Positions 26,355 to 35,742 are shown, counted from the stretch's first letter. The stretch is DNA of 64,000 bases from Alcanivorax limicola (GCF_019931215.1 NZ_JAIOUB010000001.1:620001-684000); one strand, 5' to 3'. The notes: generated from the sequence alone by a model not told the origin. Numbers and translations are program-made.

Positions 26355-28769
26355 TTACCATCTGGTCGACGTCGGCCGCCACGCTACCGGAAAGCGTTCC
26401 CGCCACAACAATGGCGCAGGATTATGGGAGCCACGCATGGGAAAGACAATCATACCCGTCTCATAACTGACCTTGAACGCGATCCCCAGTTCAGCATAGC
26501 GCTGACGAATCTGCGCAGCAGGATGCCCATGGCGATTTGCGTAGCCCGCGCTTGCCAGCGCCCAGCGCGGCCCGACAGCACGCAAAAACGCGTAGCTGGA
26601 GCTGGTGGCGCTGCCATGGTGCGGCACCAGCAGCAGATCCGCACGCAGCGCCCCGCTGTGCGCTTCGCGCTCCAGCAACGCGAACTCTACCGCGTGATAT
26701 ATATCTCCGGTCAGCAAGGCGGCACCGTGTCGCCCGCTGATACGCACCACGCAGCTGCGATTATTGGGTGAGCGCAGAGGGATCTGCGCCGCCGGCCACA
26801 AGACCTCGATGCGCACCCCATCCCGATCCCAGTGCTGGCCGTTCACGCACGGCACTGTCCCCGGAGAGCGAAACGGTTCACCACTGAGCACCGGTGCGCG
26901 CCCCAACCAGGGCATCAGACTCGCCAGCCCGCCGGCGTGATCCAGATCGCCATGGCTGACAAACGCCAGCGTGACGGGCAGCCGCTGCCGCCGCAACCAG
27001 GGCGTTACGACAGCACGCCCTGCATCGCCCCCGCCCCAACCCGGCCCCATGTCGTACAGGATCAGCTGATGTCGTGTGCGCACCGCCACGGCCTGGCCCT
27101 GTCCCACATCAAACACCACCAGATCGAAATCGCCGTAATCCGGGCGGTCCGCCGCCGGCCACAGCCAGGGCAACAGCAACACCAGGGCTGCGGCGCGAGG
27201 CCAGGGCAAGCGCGGCATGACCAGCAGCAGACTGGCCACCAGCACCAACGCCACTGCCAGCAACCCCGCCGGGGGCGGCAGCATGGCATTGACCTGCTCC
27301 AGCCCGCTCAGGAACACCCAGCAGCCCTGCAAGAGCCAGCCACTCAGCGCCAGCAGCAGCTCACCCAGCGGCGCAGTCAGCGGCACAGTCAGCGGCTCTG
27401 GCGATCCGGTTGGCGACCCTGCCCCTGGCAACAAGGCGCCGCACAACAGCAATGGCACCAGCAAGAGCGAGAACACCGGCACCAGCACCAGATTCGCGAT
27501 GGGCCCGACCCAGCCCCAGGCGCCGAACAACCAGGCACTGAATGCGCCCAGTCCCAGTGACAAGACCCATTGCGCGCGCAACAACCCGAGCAGGCCGCTA
27601 CCTGCTCGACAAAGACAAAGCAGGCCCACCGCGCCGAAGGACAGCCAGAAGCCGTTATCCAGCGCTGCCAGCGGGTCGTACCAGAGCACCGCGGTCAATG
27701 CGATCAGCAACACGCGCGGCAAAGATACCGCGTGGCGCGTGGCCAGCGCCGCCAGCCCCACCACCGTCATGATCAACGCGCGCCGGGCCGGCAGGCCGAA
27801 CCCGGCCAGCACCGCATACCCCAACGCCACCGTCATCGCCGGCAGCACCGCCCAACGCGCGGCAGACACTCCCCGAGGCGACAACAACGGCGTCAGCAGC
27901 CAGCGCGCGACAGACCACACCAGGCCAGCAACGAGGGTGATGTGCAGGCCGGAAATCGCCATCAGATGCGCCGTCCCCGTGCGCTGCAGCAGTGCCCAGT
28001 CGGTATCCGTCAGGCCGCGCCGGTCAGCGGTGACCAGCGCTGGCAGAATACGTTGTGCCAGGGGCTGCTGCGCCAGGCGCTGATGTAATCGCTGGCTCAG
28101 ACGCTCCCGCCATGCCGCCACAGTGCGAGGTTGTCGCTGCTGCGCCATCAGCGTCTGCACGGTGCCGCGTGCCGCAATCCCCCGCGCCAGATCCAGACGC
28201 GCCCGGTCGAAGGACCCGGCGTTGACCCAGCCTCGAGGCGGATACAGGCGCACCGTCAATCGCAGTTCATCTCCGGCACGTATCTGCGTCAGCGCATCCG
28301 GATGCGCACCGTCGGGATAATTGAACGTCAACGCCACACGGTGGCGCCCCGGCCAGGCCTGGCCGTCGGGCAGCGCCCCTGTCACACGCGCATCAGTGAG
28401 ATGAAAGCGGCTGCGCGCCGCGCCGCCGGGGCCGAGCGTATCGGTAGCCGGGAGATCCGCCACCCGCCCTGCCATTTCGAGGGTGATGCCGGCCAGCGAG
28501 GGCGGCAACCAGCCCGCCAGCGCCCGGTTCACGTGATACTGCCCCCAGCCCATGCCGGCGATAACCAGGAGCACAGATGCCACCCTTGCAGCGCTCTGCG
28601 GCGCCGACTGCGGCAACAAGGCACCCGGCCAGCGGTCCAGGCGTCGCGCGTGCGCCCTGCATAGCAGCCAAAAAAGCCCTGCCAGTGTCACCAGCACCGT
28701 CAACGCCATTCCCCCGGGCCCCGCCCCGGTCAATGACGCAACGACAACTCCTGCCGTGCTATACCACAT
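26355..28769 (-). CDS. comEC: ComEC/Rec2-family DNA uptake channel
   Basis: ComEC forms the inner-membrane channel for single-stranded DNA in natural transformation. The 804-residue protein has the full three-part layout: an N-terminal DUF4131 region (about 1-200), the multi-helix competence domain with HLMAISGLHITLVAG near residue 270, and a C-terminal metallo-beta-lactamase-like domain with FVSHGDLDHAGG and LVPHHGS. An AGGGAAG lies upstream of ATG 28769. The gene is intact, so DNA uptake is possible, but no other competence gene is in the window. It is divergent from the DUF2062 gene. Confidence 0.93.
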   Translation of the reverse strand: MWYSTAGVVVASLTGAGPGGMALTVLVTLAGLFWLLCRAHARRLDRWPGALLPQSAPQSAARVASVLLVIAGMGWGQYHVNRALAGWLPPSLAGITLEMAGRVADLPATDTLGPGGAARSRFHLTDARVTGALPDGQAWPGRHRVALTFNYPDGAHPDALTQIRAGDELRLTVRLYPPRGWVNAGSFDRARLDLARGIAARGTVQTLMAQQRQPRTVAAWRERLSQRLHQRLAQQPLAQRILPALVTADRRGLTDTDWALLQRTGTAHLMAISGLHITLVAGLVWSVARWLLTPLLSPRGVSAARWAVLPAMTVALGYAVLAGFGLPARRALIMTVVGLAALATRHAVSLPRVLLIALTAVLWYDPLAALDNGFWLSFGAVGLLCLCRAGSGLLGLLRAQWVLSLGLGAFSAWLFGAWGWVGPIANLVLVPVFSLLLVPLLLCGALLPGAGSPTGSPEPLTVPLTAPLGELLLALSGWLLQGCWVFLSGLEQVNAMLPPPAGLLAVALVLVASLLLVMPRLPWPRAAALVLLLPWLWPAADRPDYGDFDLVVFDVGQGQAVAVRTRHQLILYDMGPGWGGGDAGRAVVTPWLRRQRLPVTLAFVSHGDLDHAGGLASLMPWLGRAPVLSGEPFRSPGTVPCVNGQHWDRDGVRIEVLWPAAQIPLRSPNNRSCVVRISGRHGAALLTGDIYHAVEFALLEREAHSGALRADLLLVPHHGSATSSSYAFLRAVGPRWALASAGYANRHGHPAAQIRQRYAELGIAFKVSYETGMIVFPMRGSHNPAPLLWRERFPVAWRPTSTRW

Positions 28770-28895
28770 CCTGTATGCTTCCCTGCAATCCGGATTGAAG
28801 GTGGCATTTTAACGAACCCGGAGCGGGATGGCTGTCAGTCAGAGATGACAGCGGGCATAATGTCGCCCGCCTGAGAGTGTTCGCACAGGATTCAC

Positions 28896-29417
28896 ATGCC
28901 AAGAAAGTGGTTTCGGAAATATCTGCCCTCCGCCGAGCGCCTGCGCAAGCAACGCGCTATCGGGGGCATAAGTCAGCTGTTCGCCGACCCCAATCTGTGG
29001 CATCTGAATCGACGCTCGCTGTCCGGCGCCGCCTTCATCGGCATTTTTTCGGCCTTCATGCCGATACCGCTGCAAATGCTGCTGGCTGCCGGGCTGGCGC
29101 TGCGCTTCAAGTGCAACCTGCCGATGTCCATCGTGCTGGTGTGGGTCAGCAACCCGCTGACTTATGTGCCGATCTTCTATTTCACCTACCGGGTTGGCGC
29201 CGGCATGCTGGGCATGTCCCGCGCTATCCCGGAACAGGTGACCATTGCCTGGTTCGTGGAACAGCTTATTCCGTTATGGGTCGGGTCGCTGGTGTGCGGG
29301 CTGGTATTTGGCGGGATCGCATTTGTCACTGTGCGGCTTTTGTGGCGGCTGGCAATCGTGCGCAGCTGGAAACGCAGAAACCAATCTGTCCCGTCAACAC
29401 AGGACAAAGAAGAGTAG
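28896..29417 (+). CDS. DUF2062 inner-membrane protein
   Basis: A 173-residue membrane protein of the DUF2062 family, function unknown. The N-terminal 30 residues are basic (MPRKWFRKYLP, ERLRKQR). Hydrophobic segments follow: FIGIFSAFMPIPLQMLLAAG, SIVLVWVSNPLTYVPIFYF and WVGSLVCGLVFGGIAFVTV. The FMPIPLQM and SNPLTYVP motifs are the conserved core. The C-terminus is charged. It lies alone between comEC (divergent) and lolD (convergent), matching the Pseudomonas arrangement. Confidence 0.85.
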   Translation: MPRKWFRKYLPSAERLRKQRAIGGISQLFADPNLWHLNRRSLSGAAFIGIFSAFMPIPLQMLLAAGLALRFKCNLPMSIVLVWVSNPLTYVPIFYFTYRVGAGMLGMSRAIPEQVTIAWFVEQLIPLWVGSLVCGLVFGGIAFVTVRLLWRLAIVRSWKRRNQSVPSTQDKEE

Positions 29418-29443
29418 GCGTTGGTGGTGTAGACGCGGGCCGC

Positions 29444-30142
29444 TTACCGGAGCGGGGTTGACGCCGCCGGCGCAAGCCGACCGTCATGCAACTCACGCTG
29501 CATGGCACAGCGTGCCGCAAACCCGGGATCATGGGTGACAATCAGCAGCGCCACCCCGTAACGACGATTCAGCTCCAGCATCAGATCCTGCACCTGGGTA
29601 GCTGTGCGCTCATCCAGGTTACCTGTGGGCTCATCGGCAAACACAATGCTGGGCCGAGTGACCAGCGCCCGGGCAATGGCCACGCGCTGACGCTCACCGC
29701 CGCTGAGGGTCGCAGGCCTGTGGCTCAGACGCGCGCTCAGCCCCACCGCATCCAGCATCTCCTCAGCCCTGGCAGTCGCCACCTTCGGCGCTTCATCCCG
29801 GATCAACAGCGGCATGGCCACGTTTTCCAGGGCGGAGAACTCCGGCAGCAGATGATGAAACTGATAGATGAAGCCCATATGGCGATTACGCTGAATGCCG
29901 CGCTCTTTCTCGGACAGGCTGGTCAGCAACTGCCCCGCCACCGACACGACACCCGCTGAGGGGGTATCCAGGCCGCCCAGCAGGTTCAGCAATGTCGATT
30001 TGCCACAGCCCGAGGCACCGACGATCGCCAGGGTGTCTCCCGCGTGCAGGCGCAGATTGATACCGCTGAGAACTTCCAGCTCACCCACACCTTCGCTGTA
30101 GCGTTTGACCAGCCCTGCGGCGTCAAGCACGACATTACTCAT
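29444..30142 (-). CDS. lolD: LolD, lipoprotein-releasing system ATPase
   Basis: LolD powers release of outer-membrane lipoproteins from the inner membrane to the carrier LolA. The 232-residue ATPase has Walker A GASGCGKST, Q-loop YQFHHLLPEFSALENVAMPL, signature LSGGERQRVAIARAL and Walker B IVFADEPTGNLDE. ATG 30142 gives MSNVVLDAAG and overlaps the permease gene by 8 bp; an in-frame upstream extension lies inside that gene and is rejected. Only one permease gene accompanies it. Confidence 0.95.
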   Translation of the reverse strand: MSNVVLDAAGLVKRYSEGVGELEVLSGINLRLHAGDTLAIVGASGCGKSTLLNLLGGLDTPSAGVVSVAGQLLTSLSEKERGIQRNRHMGFIYQFHHLLPEFSALENVAMPLLIRDEAPKVATARAEEMLDAVGLSARLSHRPATLSGGERQRVAIARALVTRPSIVFADEPTGNLDERTATQVQDLMLELNRRYGVALLIVTHDPGFAARCAMQRELHDGRLAPAASTPLR

Positions 30143-31379
30143 AACGCAGCGCCTCCGCAGGTTCGACCTGGCTGGCACGCCAGGAAGGATAGATAGTGGC
30201 CGAGAAGCTGATCAGCATGGCAACGGTGGCGATCATGCCGACATCACCCCACTGCAGTTCGGATGGCAGATAATTGACGAAATACGCATCAAACATGCTG
30301 GCATTGAAGGTGCTTTCGATCCATGCGCCGAGATCCGGCACAAACGTCGCCATCAGCACACCGAGCAGCACCCCCAACCCGGTACCGACGAAGCCGATCA
30401 CCGTACCCTGGACCATGAATATCCGCATGATGGTGCCCGGTGTGGCGCCCAGCGTGCGCAGCACAGCGATATTGGCGCGCTTTTCATTCACCAGCATCAC
30501 CTGGCTGGAAATGATATTGAAGGCCGCCACCGCCACGATGAAGGACAGCAGCAGCGTCATCATGGTCTTTTCCATGCGGATCGCCTGAAACAGGCTGCCA
30601 TGGCTGCGGGTCCAGTCGGTCATGTAATAGTCGCTGCCCAGCCGCTGCTGCAGATCCCAGGCCACCTGTCGGGAGGCAAACAGGTCATGAATGCGCAAGC
30701 GCACGCCTTCTACGGCGCCGCCCTGCCGTGCCATCCGCGCCGCGTCCTCGACGTGGACATAGGCCAGCAGGGAATCCACCTCGGCCCGCACCCGGAATAT
30801 CCCGGTGACGTCGAAACGGCGAAACCGTGGCGTCACGCCAGCCGGTGACAGGCTCGCCTCCGGCAACACCAGTACCACCTTGTCACCAACGCCAACGCCC
30901 AGCTGCCGTGCCAGACCGTAGCCGATCACCATGTTGAAACTGCCCGGGGTCAGGCTTGCCATGTCGCCATCCCACATGTGCTCGCCGACGATGGACACCG
31001 CCTTTTCAGGCTCGGGATCGACCCCGTTGACCATCAGACCGGCCACTTCGCCACCGTGACTGAGCATGCCCTGCAGCTCCACAAAGGGGGCGGCAGCAAT
31101 GACCTGGGGATGGCGGGATACCTCGTCGGCCAGCGCCGGCCAGTCCTGCACCGGCTCACGGCCATGCACGGACACATGGGTGACCATACCGAGAATACGG
31201 GTCTGCAATTCACGCTCGAAGCCATTCATCACCGACAATACGGTGATCAGCACGGCAACGCCCAGCATCAGTCCCGCGGCCGAAATGACCGTGATCACGG
31301 AGACAAAGCTGCTGCGCGACCGGGCGCCGGTGTAACGCAAACCAACAAAGAGAGAGAGGGGTCTGAACATGGCGCGCAT
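30135..31379 (-). CDS. LolC/LolE-type lipoprotein-releasing permease
   Basis: A 414-residue inner-membrane permease with one helix at the N-terminus (VSVITVISAAGLMLGVAVLITVLSVMNGFERELQ), a long periplasmic domain (about residues 50-265) and three C-terminal helices (for example MTLLLSFIVAVAAFNIISSQVML). It forms the export complex with LolD, whose gene overlaps by 8 bp. Pseudomonas and E. coli carry both LolC and LolE; here no second permease gene flanks lolD, so this may be the hybrid LolF type that works as a homodimer. ATG 31370 is an alternative start. Confidence 0.9.
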   Translation of the reverse strand: MRAMFRPLSLFVGLRYTGARSRSSFVSVITVISAAGLMLGVAVLITVLSVMNGFERELQTRILGMVTHVSVHGREPVQDWPALADEVSRHPQVIAAAPFVELQGMLSHGGEVAGLMVNGVDPEPEKAVSIVGEHMWDGDMASLTPGSFNMVIGYGLARQLGVGVGDKVVLVLPEASLSPAGVTPRFRRFDVTGIFRVRAEVDSLLAYVHVEDAARMARQGGAVEGVRLRIHDLFASRQVAWDLQQRLGSDYYMTDWTRSHGSLFQAIRMEKTMMTLLLSFIVAVAAFNIISSQVMLVNEKRANIAVLRTLGATPGTIMRIFMVQGTVIGFVGTGLGVLLGVLMATFVPDLGAWIESTFNASMFDAYFVNYLPSELQWGDVGMIATVAMLISFSATIYPSWRASQVEPAEALRYE

Positions 31380-31586
31380 TTAAGCATCATTCCCGGGGCT
31401 GGGGCCAGTGGAATAAGCGCCGGCGATTACCGCTACCGGGGCCATTCTGCTGACAAGAGAGATCGCAGGGGAAATAGATTGTGTCTTTGTGAACGGCGTC
31501 CACGCACTGTTTGGCCAAAATGGTTGAATAACGCCATCTAACTTTCTAATATCACAAGACTTTACACATCCGACGGGGGAACCGGG

Positions 31587-32312
31587 ATGCAGATAAGAAT
31601 AAGTACTGCAATCAGTACGGTACTGGTCGGCCTTGTTTGCGCGCTGCCATGGGCGAGCGTTGCAGCCACGAACATGCCCGAGCGCGGCATGACCAAAACC
31701 CAGGTCGAGCGCAATTTCGGCAAGCCGGAACAAACGCGCCCTGCGGTCGGGCAGCCGCCCATCAGCCGTTGGGTGTATGGTGATTTCACCGTGTACTTTG
31801 AAGGTGACTACACCCTGCATGCTGTCTCCCATCACGCACCGAAACCTGCTCCGGCGGTGGTATCCGGGAGCACGGTTGTCACCGAGCTCCCCCCCATCGA
31901 AGAGATCGACCGCGCTGACGGAGCTGTGACCCCGGATGCCCGGCCCAGGTTCCACTTCGATCCGGCCAGCGGCAAGATGGTGGAACTGGATGCCAACGGT
32001 CAGCCGACAGCGGACGCTACGCCAGCGCCAGAACCGGCCCCCGAACAGGCCGCTCAAACGGCTCCGGAACCGGCCGCACCCGAAACACCGGCTGCAGCCG
32101 AGGCGGACGAGCCACGCTTCCGGTTCGATCCTGCCACCGGGCGCATCGTGGTTGACCAGGCGCCGGCGGATGAAGCCGCGCAGCCCGCTGCGGAGGATAC
32201 TGCCCCGGCCGCACCGGATCAGCCCGCCCCGCAGTCAACGCCTGAGACGACTGACACGACTGAAGCGCCCGAAGAGGGCGACAGTGACGGCGGCTTCTTC
32301 ATGCAGTGGTAA
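31587..32312 (+). CDS. secreted protein with BamE-like N-terminal motif and duplicated FDPA repeat
   Basis: I do not recognise a named family. The 241-residue protein has a Sec signal peptide (cleavage near ASVA, residue 26). Next comes a compact segment, MTKTQVERNFGKPEQ then ISRWVYGDFTVYFE, reminiscent of BamE/SmpA-like folds. After it a motif is duplicated: PRFHFDPASGKMVEL (residues 120-134) and PRFRFDPATGRIVVD (176-190). The remainder is Ala/Pro/Glu-rich low complexity and the end is Gly-Phe-Phe. The start has GGGAACCGGG upstream. It lies between divergent lol genes and the agmatine genes with no clear partner. Confidence 0.75.
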   Translation: MQIRISTAISTVLVGLVCALPWASVAATNMPERGMTKTQVERNFGKPEQTRPAVGQPPISRWVYGDFTVYFEGDYTLHAVSHHAPKPAPAVVSGSTVVTELPPIEEIDRADGAVTPDARPRFHFDPASGKMVELDANGQPTADATPAPEPAPEQAAQTAPEPAAPETPAAAEADEPRFRFDPATGRIVVDQAPADEAAQPAAEDTAPAAPDQPAPQSTPETTDTTEAPEEGDSDGGFFMQW

Positions 32313-32461
32313 ACCTCTCCGCCCGCCCCCTGCCCGGCTGAACCCGTCGCAGGGGGCTGATCTGGCAAGAGAGAATATCGCAAACCCTCGACTTCATTTA
32401 TCCTGACGCCCTCACGCTCGCGGCCCGCTCGGGTCGCTGTTTTGACACTTCCGAGGTCGTT

Positions 32462-33493
32462 ATGTCTCATCTGCTTCCCGAGTGGCACCCACAATGGGGT
32501 GTGCTGTTGGCCTGGCCGCACGCCGACACCGACTGGGCTCACATTCTTGATGACGCCGAGGCGACGTATTGCCGCATCGCCGAAGCGGTGCTGGCGCGCG
32601 AACACCTGCTGGTACTGTGTCGCGACGCCACCCACGGCGCGCACATCCGCCAGTTGCTGGACGCCGCTGGCGCCCGTACCGATCGGCTGCACCTGCACCC
32701 GCTGCCCTACAACGATACCTGGGCACGGGATTTCGGCCCCATCGCGATTACCGAGGACGGTGCACTGCAGTTGCTGGATTTCCGCTTCAACGGCTGGGGC
32801 GGCAAGTTCGCTGCCGACGATGACAACGCGGTCTCTTCGCGCATCGACTGGGCCGTGCCCCTGGTTACTGATGCCCTGGTGCTGGAGGGCGGCTCCATCG
32901 ACACGGACGGTGCCGGGCGCCTGCTGACCACGCGTCATTGCCTGCTCAACCCGAACCGCAACCCGGGCATGAGCCAGGACGACATCGAAGCGCATCTGCG
33001 TCAGCGCCTGGGGATCAGTGAGTTTCTGTGGCTGACCCAGGGACACCTTGAAGGGGATGACACCGACGCCCATGTGGACACCCTGGCGCGCTTCTGCGGG
33101 CCGCACACCATTGCCTACGTGCAGTGCGAGGACCCGGATGACAGCCATTTCACTGCGCTGCAAGCAATGCAGGCCGAACTGCAGGCTCTAGCCCGGGCGC
33201 ACCGGATTGACCTGGTGCCGCTGCCCATGGCGCCCGCGCAGCATGACAGCGAGGGCCAGCGGCTGCCCGCCACTTACGCCAATTTCCTGATCATCAACGG
33301 CGCCGTGCTGGTGCCGACCTACGCCTGCGACACCGACGCGGTGGCGCTGGAACGTCTGCGCGGCGCCTTGCCTGATCATGACGTCATCGGCATCGATTGC
33401 CGCAGCCTGATCATTCAGCATGGCAGCCTGCACTGCGTTACCATGCAACTGCCCGCCGGCACCTTCAACGCCATCGACCAGGGAGCCCGATAA
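32462..33493 (+). CDS. aguA: agmatine deiminase
   Basis: AguA hydrolyses agmatine to N-carbamoylputrescine and ammonia in the cytosol. The 343-residue guanidine-modifying enzyme shows DTWARDFGPI, FRFNGWGGK, LEGGSIDTDG, GHLEGDDTDAHVD and the C-terminal catalytic cysteine Cys325 in GSLHCVTMQLP. It is slightly shorter than characterised enzymes. The stop overlaps the next gene, an N-carbamoylputrescine amidase, by 1 bp, which supports agmatine rather than peptidyl-arginine as substrate. Together the pair makes putrescine. Confidence 0.93.
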   Translation: MSHLLPEWHPQWGVLLAWPHADTDWAHILDDAEATYCRIAEAVLAREHLLVLCRDATHGAHIRQLLDAAGARTDRLHLHPLPYNDTWARDFGPIAITEDGALQLLDFRFNGWGGKFAADDDNAVSSRIDWAVPLVTDALVLEGGSIDTDGAGRLLTTRHCLLNPNRNPGMSQDDIEAHLRQRLGISEFLWLTQGHLEGDDTDAHVDTLARFCGPHTIAYVQCEDPDDSHFTALQAMQAELQALARAHRIDLVPLPMAPAQHDSEGQRLPATYANFLIINGAVLVPTYACDTDAVALERLRGALPDHDVIGIDCRSLIIQHGSLHCVTMQLPAGTFNAIDQGAR

Positions 33494-34407
33494 TGCGCGT
33501 CGCCGTAATCCAGCAAGCCAATACGGATGATATCCAGGCCAATCTGGCCCTCTCAGAGCGCCTGGTACGCGAGGCAGCCGCCGCCGGCGCCGAGTTGGTG
33601 ATGCTGCAGGAGCTTCATTGCAGTCTTTACTTTTGCCAGACCGAAGCCACCGAGCAGTTTGATCTGGCCGAAAGCATCCCCGGCCCGTCCACCGAACGCC
33701 TCGGCAAGCTGGCCCGGGAACTGAATATCGTGCTGGTGGGCAGCCTGTTCGAGAAACGCGCCACCGGCCTGTACCACAACACGGCTGTGGTGCTGGAGCG
33801 CGACGGCAGTCTGGCCGGCATCTATCGCAAAATGCATATCCCCGATGACCCGGGCTTCTACGAGAAATTCTACTTCACGCCCGGCGACGCCACCTTCAAC
33901 AACGGCGCCAGCGGCTTTACCCCCATCGACACCTCCGTCGGACGACTGGGGCTCCTGGTATGCTGGGATCAGTGGTACCCGGAAGCGGCACGCCTGATGG
34001 CGCTGGCTGGCGCAGAGCTGTTGCTCTACCCCACCGCCATCGGCTGGGCACCCGCCGACCCGGACGACGAAAAGTCCCGGCAGCTGGATGCCTGGATCAC
34101 GGTTCAGCGGGCCCACGCCATCGCCAATGGCATACCGGCTCTGGTTGCCAATCGCACCGGGTTCGAGGCCGCGCCACATACCTCAGACAATACTACGCAT
34201 CCCGATGACGGCATCCAGTTCTGGGGCAACAGCTTCATTGCTGGCCCGCAAGGAGAGTTTCTCGCCCGGGCAGACGCCTCAACCGAACAGGTATTGATGG
34301 CCGACATCGACATGCAGCGCAGCGAAGCCGTGCGACGCATGTGGCCTTATCTGCGCGACCGGCGCATCGACGCCTACGGCGACATCACGTGCCGATACAG
34401 GGACTGA
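33493..34407 (+). CDS. aguB: N-carbamoylputrescine amidase
   Basis: AguB hydrolyses N-carbamoylputrescine to putrescine, CO2 and ammonia. The 304-residue nitrilase-superfamily enzyme has the Glu-Lys-Cys triad at Glu40 (MLQELH), Lys113 (YRKMHIPDD) and Cys157 (LLVCWDQWYPEA). The start ATG 33493 overlaps the aguA stop (TAATG); the longer in-frame extension lies inside aguA and is rejected. A terminator follows at 34425-34464. The pair forms the two-step agmatine to putrescine route. Confidence 0.95.
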   Translation: MRVAVIQQANTDDIQANLALSERLVREAAAAGAELVMLQELHCSLYFCQTEATEQFDLAESIPGPSTERLGKLARELNIVLVGSLFEKRATGLYHNTAVVLERDGSLAGIYRKMHIPDDPGFYEKFYFTPGDATFNNGASGFTPIDTSVGRLGLLVCWDQWYPEAARLMALAGAELLLYPTAIGWAPADPDDEKSRQLDAWITVQRAHAIANGIPALVANRTGFEAAPHTSDNTTHPDDGIQFWGNSFIAGPQGEFLARADASTEQVLMADIDMQRSEAVRRMWPYLRDRRIDAYGDITCRYRD

Positions 34408-34424
34408 AGCGGGCACATTATTCC

Positions 34425-34464
34425 GGGCCGTGGATCCACATCATGGATCCCGGCCTTTTCTTTT
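34425..34464 (+). terminator. terminator of the aguAB operon
   Basis: GGGCCGTGGATCC pairs with GGATCCCGGCC across a short loop, with one bulged T, and is followed by TTTTCTTTTC. It lies 20-60 nt past the aguB stop codon. Confidence 0.75.
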
Positions 34465-34720
34465 CGTGATGTCATCATGCCACATCTATTTTCGGATATT
34501 TTTTGCTTTTCCTTATTATCCGGCGTTACTATTCCGGAAACTTGTTCGAAAGATCAAGTAATATGAGACCCGGCAAGGCTCATCGATCCCTCCCCTCTTT
34601 CATGCTCATGCGCCATGCGCACTGCATGCGCACCCCGTAGCATGATTCTGGCGTAAGCCTAATCACTCGCTACTGCAGCGGAAACAGAAACTGGGTAAAA
34701 GCTGCTTTTCAAAAAAGGGC
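34465..34720. other. AT-rich intergenic region upstream of the lysR gene
   Basis: The gap between aguB and the LysR gene is 313 bp. After the terminator it is clearly more AT-rich than the surrounding DNA and has no open frame of note. It contains TTCCGGAA near 34530, a near-repeat of CATGCGCAC near 34610-34635, and the palindrome AAAAGCTGCTTTT at 34697-34709 directly before the start. No promoter could be assigned with confidence. Confidence 0.5.
34697..34709. promoter_or_regulatory. palindrome AAAAGCTGCTTTT before the lysR gene
   Basis: A 13-nt near-perfect palindrome 11 nt before the start of the LysR-type gene. Its reverse complement, AAAAGCAGCTTTT, recurs at 35748-35760 just behind the same gene. 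The pair brackets the regulator gene and could be operator sites, but AT-rich palindromes can also be chance. Confidence 0.3.
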
Positions 34721-35662
34721 ATGGTTGCGATGAACTTATCTATAGCTGACCTCACGACATTTGTACTGGTTGTCCGGGCAGGAACCATCACCGAGGCCGG
34801 GCGCCGTCTGGGCCTCTCCACCGCATCCATCAGCAAGCGTATGACCCGGCTGGAACAGGAGCTGGGAATTCGTGTACTCAACCGCAGTTCGCGGGCCATG
34901 AGTCTCACCGAAGAAGGCAAGGAGCTCTACCATCGCCTGGTGGTCATCCTTGATGATCTGGACGACAGCCTCTCGCTGGCGGCGAAGTCCGGTGACAATG
35001 CCAAGGGCGTGCTACGCCTGATCTCCACATCGGGCCTCGGCCGCAGCCGCATCGCCCCGCTGGTGGCCCAGTTCACCGTGGAAAATCCGGAGCTGGCGGT
35101 GCAGTTGCACCTTGCAGACAAGCATATCGACTTCATTCGCGACGGTTATGACATTGCTATTACGGTGGGCCAGCCGGCAGATTCCACACTGATCGCCAAA
35201 CGGCTGTTACGCAATCGCTGCTACATCTGTGCCTCACCAAAGTACCTGGCAAAAGCACCACCGTTACGCAGCCCGGACGATCTGAAACGTCACCGTTGTC
35301 TGGTGCTGGATTGCTACGGATCGTATCGCGACCTGTGGCCCATCAATGGTCCCAGCCACAGGGAAATGATCCGTGTCTCAGGCAATCTGATTACCGACAG
35401 CAGTGAAACACTGCGGGACTGGCTGCTGGACGGGCTCGGCATCGCGCTGAAAAGCGAATGGGATATCCAGGACGAACTCAAAGCGGGTACTTTGGTAACG
35501 TTACTCGAGGGTTACACTGTTCCGAATCTGGATTTCTATATTGTGTACGCCAGCCGGAAACATCTTCCCGCCAAGACAAAGGAGTTTGTCGAGTTTCTGG
35601 AGCGCTATACCGATCGCATCGCGGCAAGCTCTGTGGCGCCGAATGCACCGGATGACGACTGA
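34721..35662 (+). CDS. LysR-family transcriptional regulator
   Basis: A 313-residue LysR-type regulator of the CrgA/DsdC-like class. The winged helix is at residues 7-65 (LTTFVLVVRAGTITEAGRRLGLSTASISKRMTRLE), followed by the linker helix and a two-lobe substrate-binding domain from about residue 90. No gene is divergent from it; aguAB lies upstream on the same strand behind a terminator, so its target is not obvious. ATG 34730 is an alternative start; neither has a strong ribosome site. A strong terminator follows. Confidence 0.88.
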   Translation: MVAMNLSIADLTTFVLVVRAGTITEAGRRLGLSTASISKRMTRLEQELGIRVLNRSSRAMSLTEEGKELYHRLVVILDDLDDSLSLAAKSGDNAKGVLRLISTSGLGRSRIAPLVAQFTVENPELAVQLHLADKHIDFIRDGYDIAITVGQPADSTLIAKRLLRNRCYICASPKYLAKAPPLRSPDDLKRHRCLVLDCYGSYRDLWPINGPSHREMIRVSGNLITDSSETLRDWLLDGLGIALKSEWDIQDELKAGTLVTLLEGYTVPNLDFYIVYASRKHLPAKTKEFVEFLERYTDRIAASSVAPNAPDDD

Positions 35663-35689
35663 TATTTCATACACTTCTGCCGCCAACTG

Positions 35690-35724
35690 AAAACCATGAT
35701 GGCACTTTGCCATCATGGTTTTTT
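35690..35724 (+). terminator. strong terminator of the lysR gene
   Basis: A perfect 14-bp stem, AAAACCATGATGGC (35690-35703) with its complement (35709-35722), loop ACTTT, ending in a six-T run. It lies 28 nt past the stop codon. Confidence 0.92.
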
Positions 35725-35742
35725 ATTGCCTCGACTTTTTGT

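Noticed and set aside
31380-32057. A 225-codon minus-strand frame overlapping the secreted repeat protein
   Set aside because: The plus-strand frame has a signal peptide, a ribosome site and an internal repeat; the minus frame has none of these.
32325-32357. GCCCCCTGC / GCAGGGGGC hairpin after the secreted repeat protein
   Set aside because: The loop is 15 nt and there is no T-run, so it was not called as a terminator.
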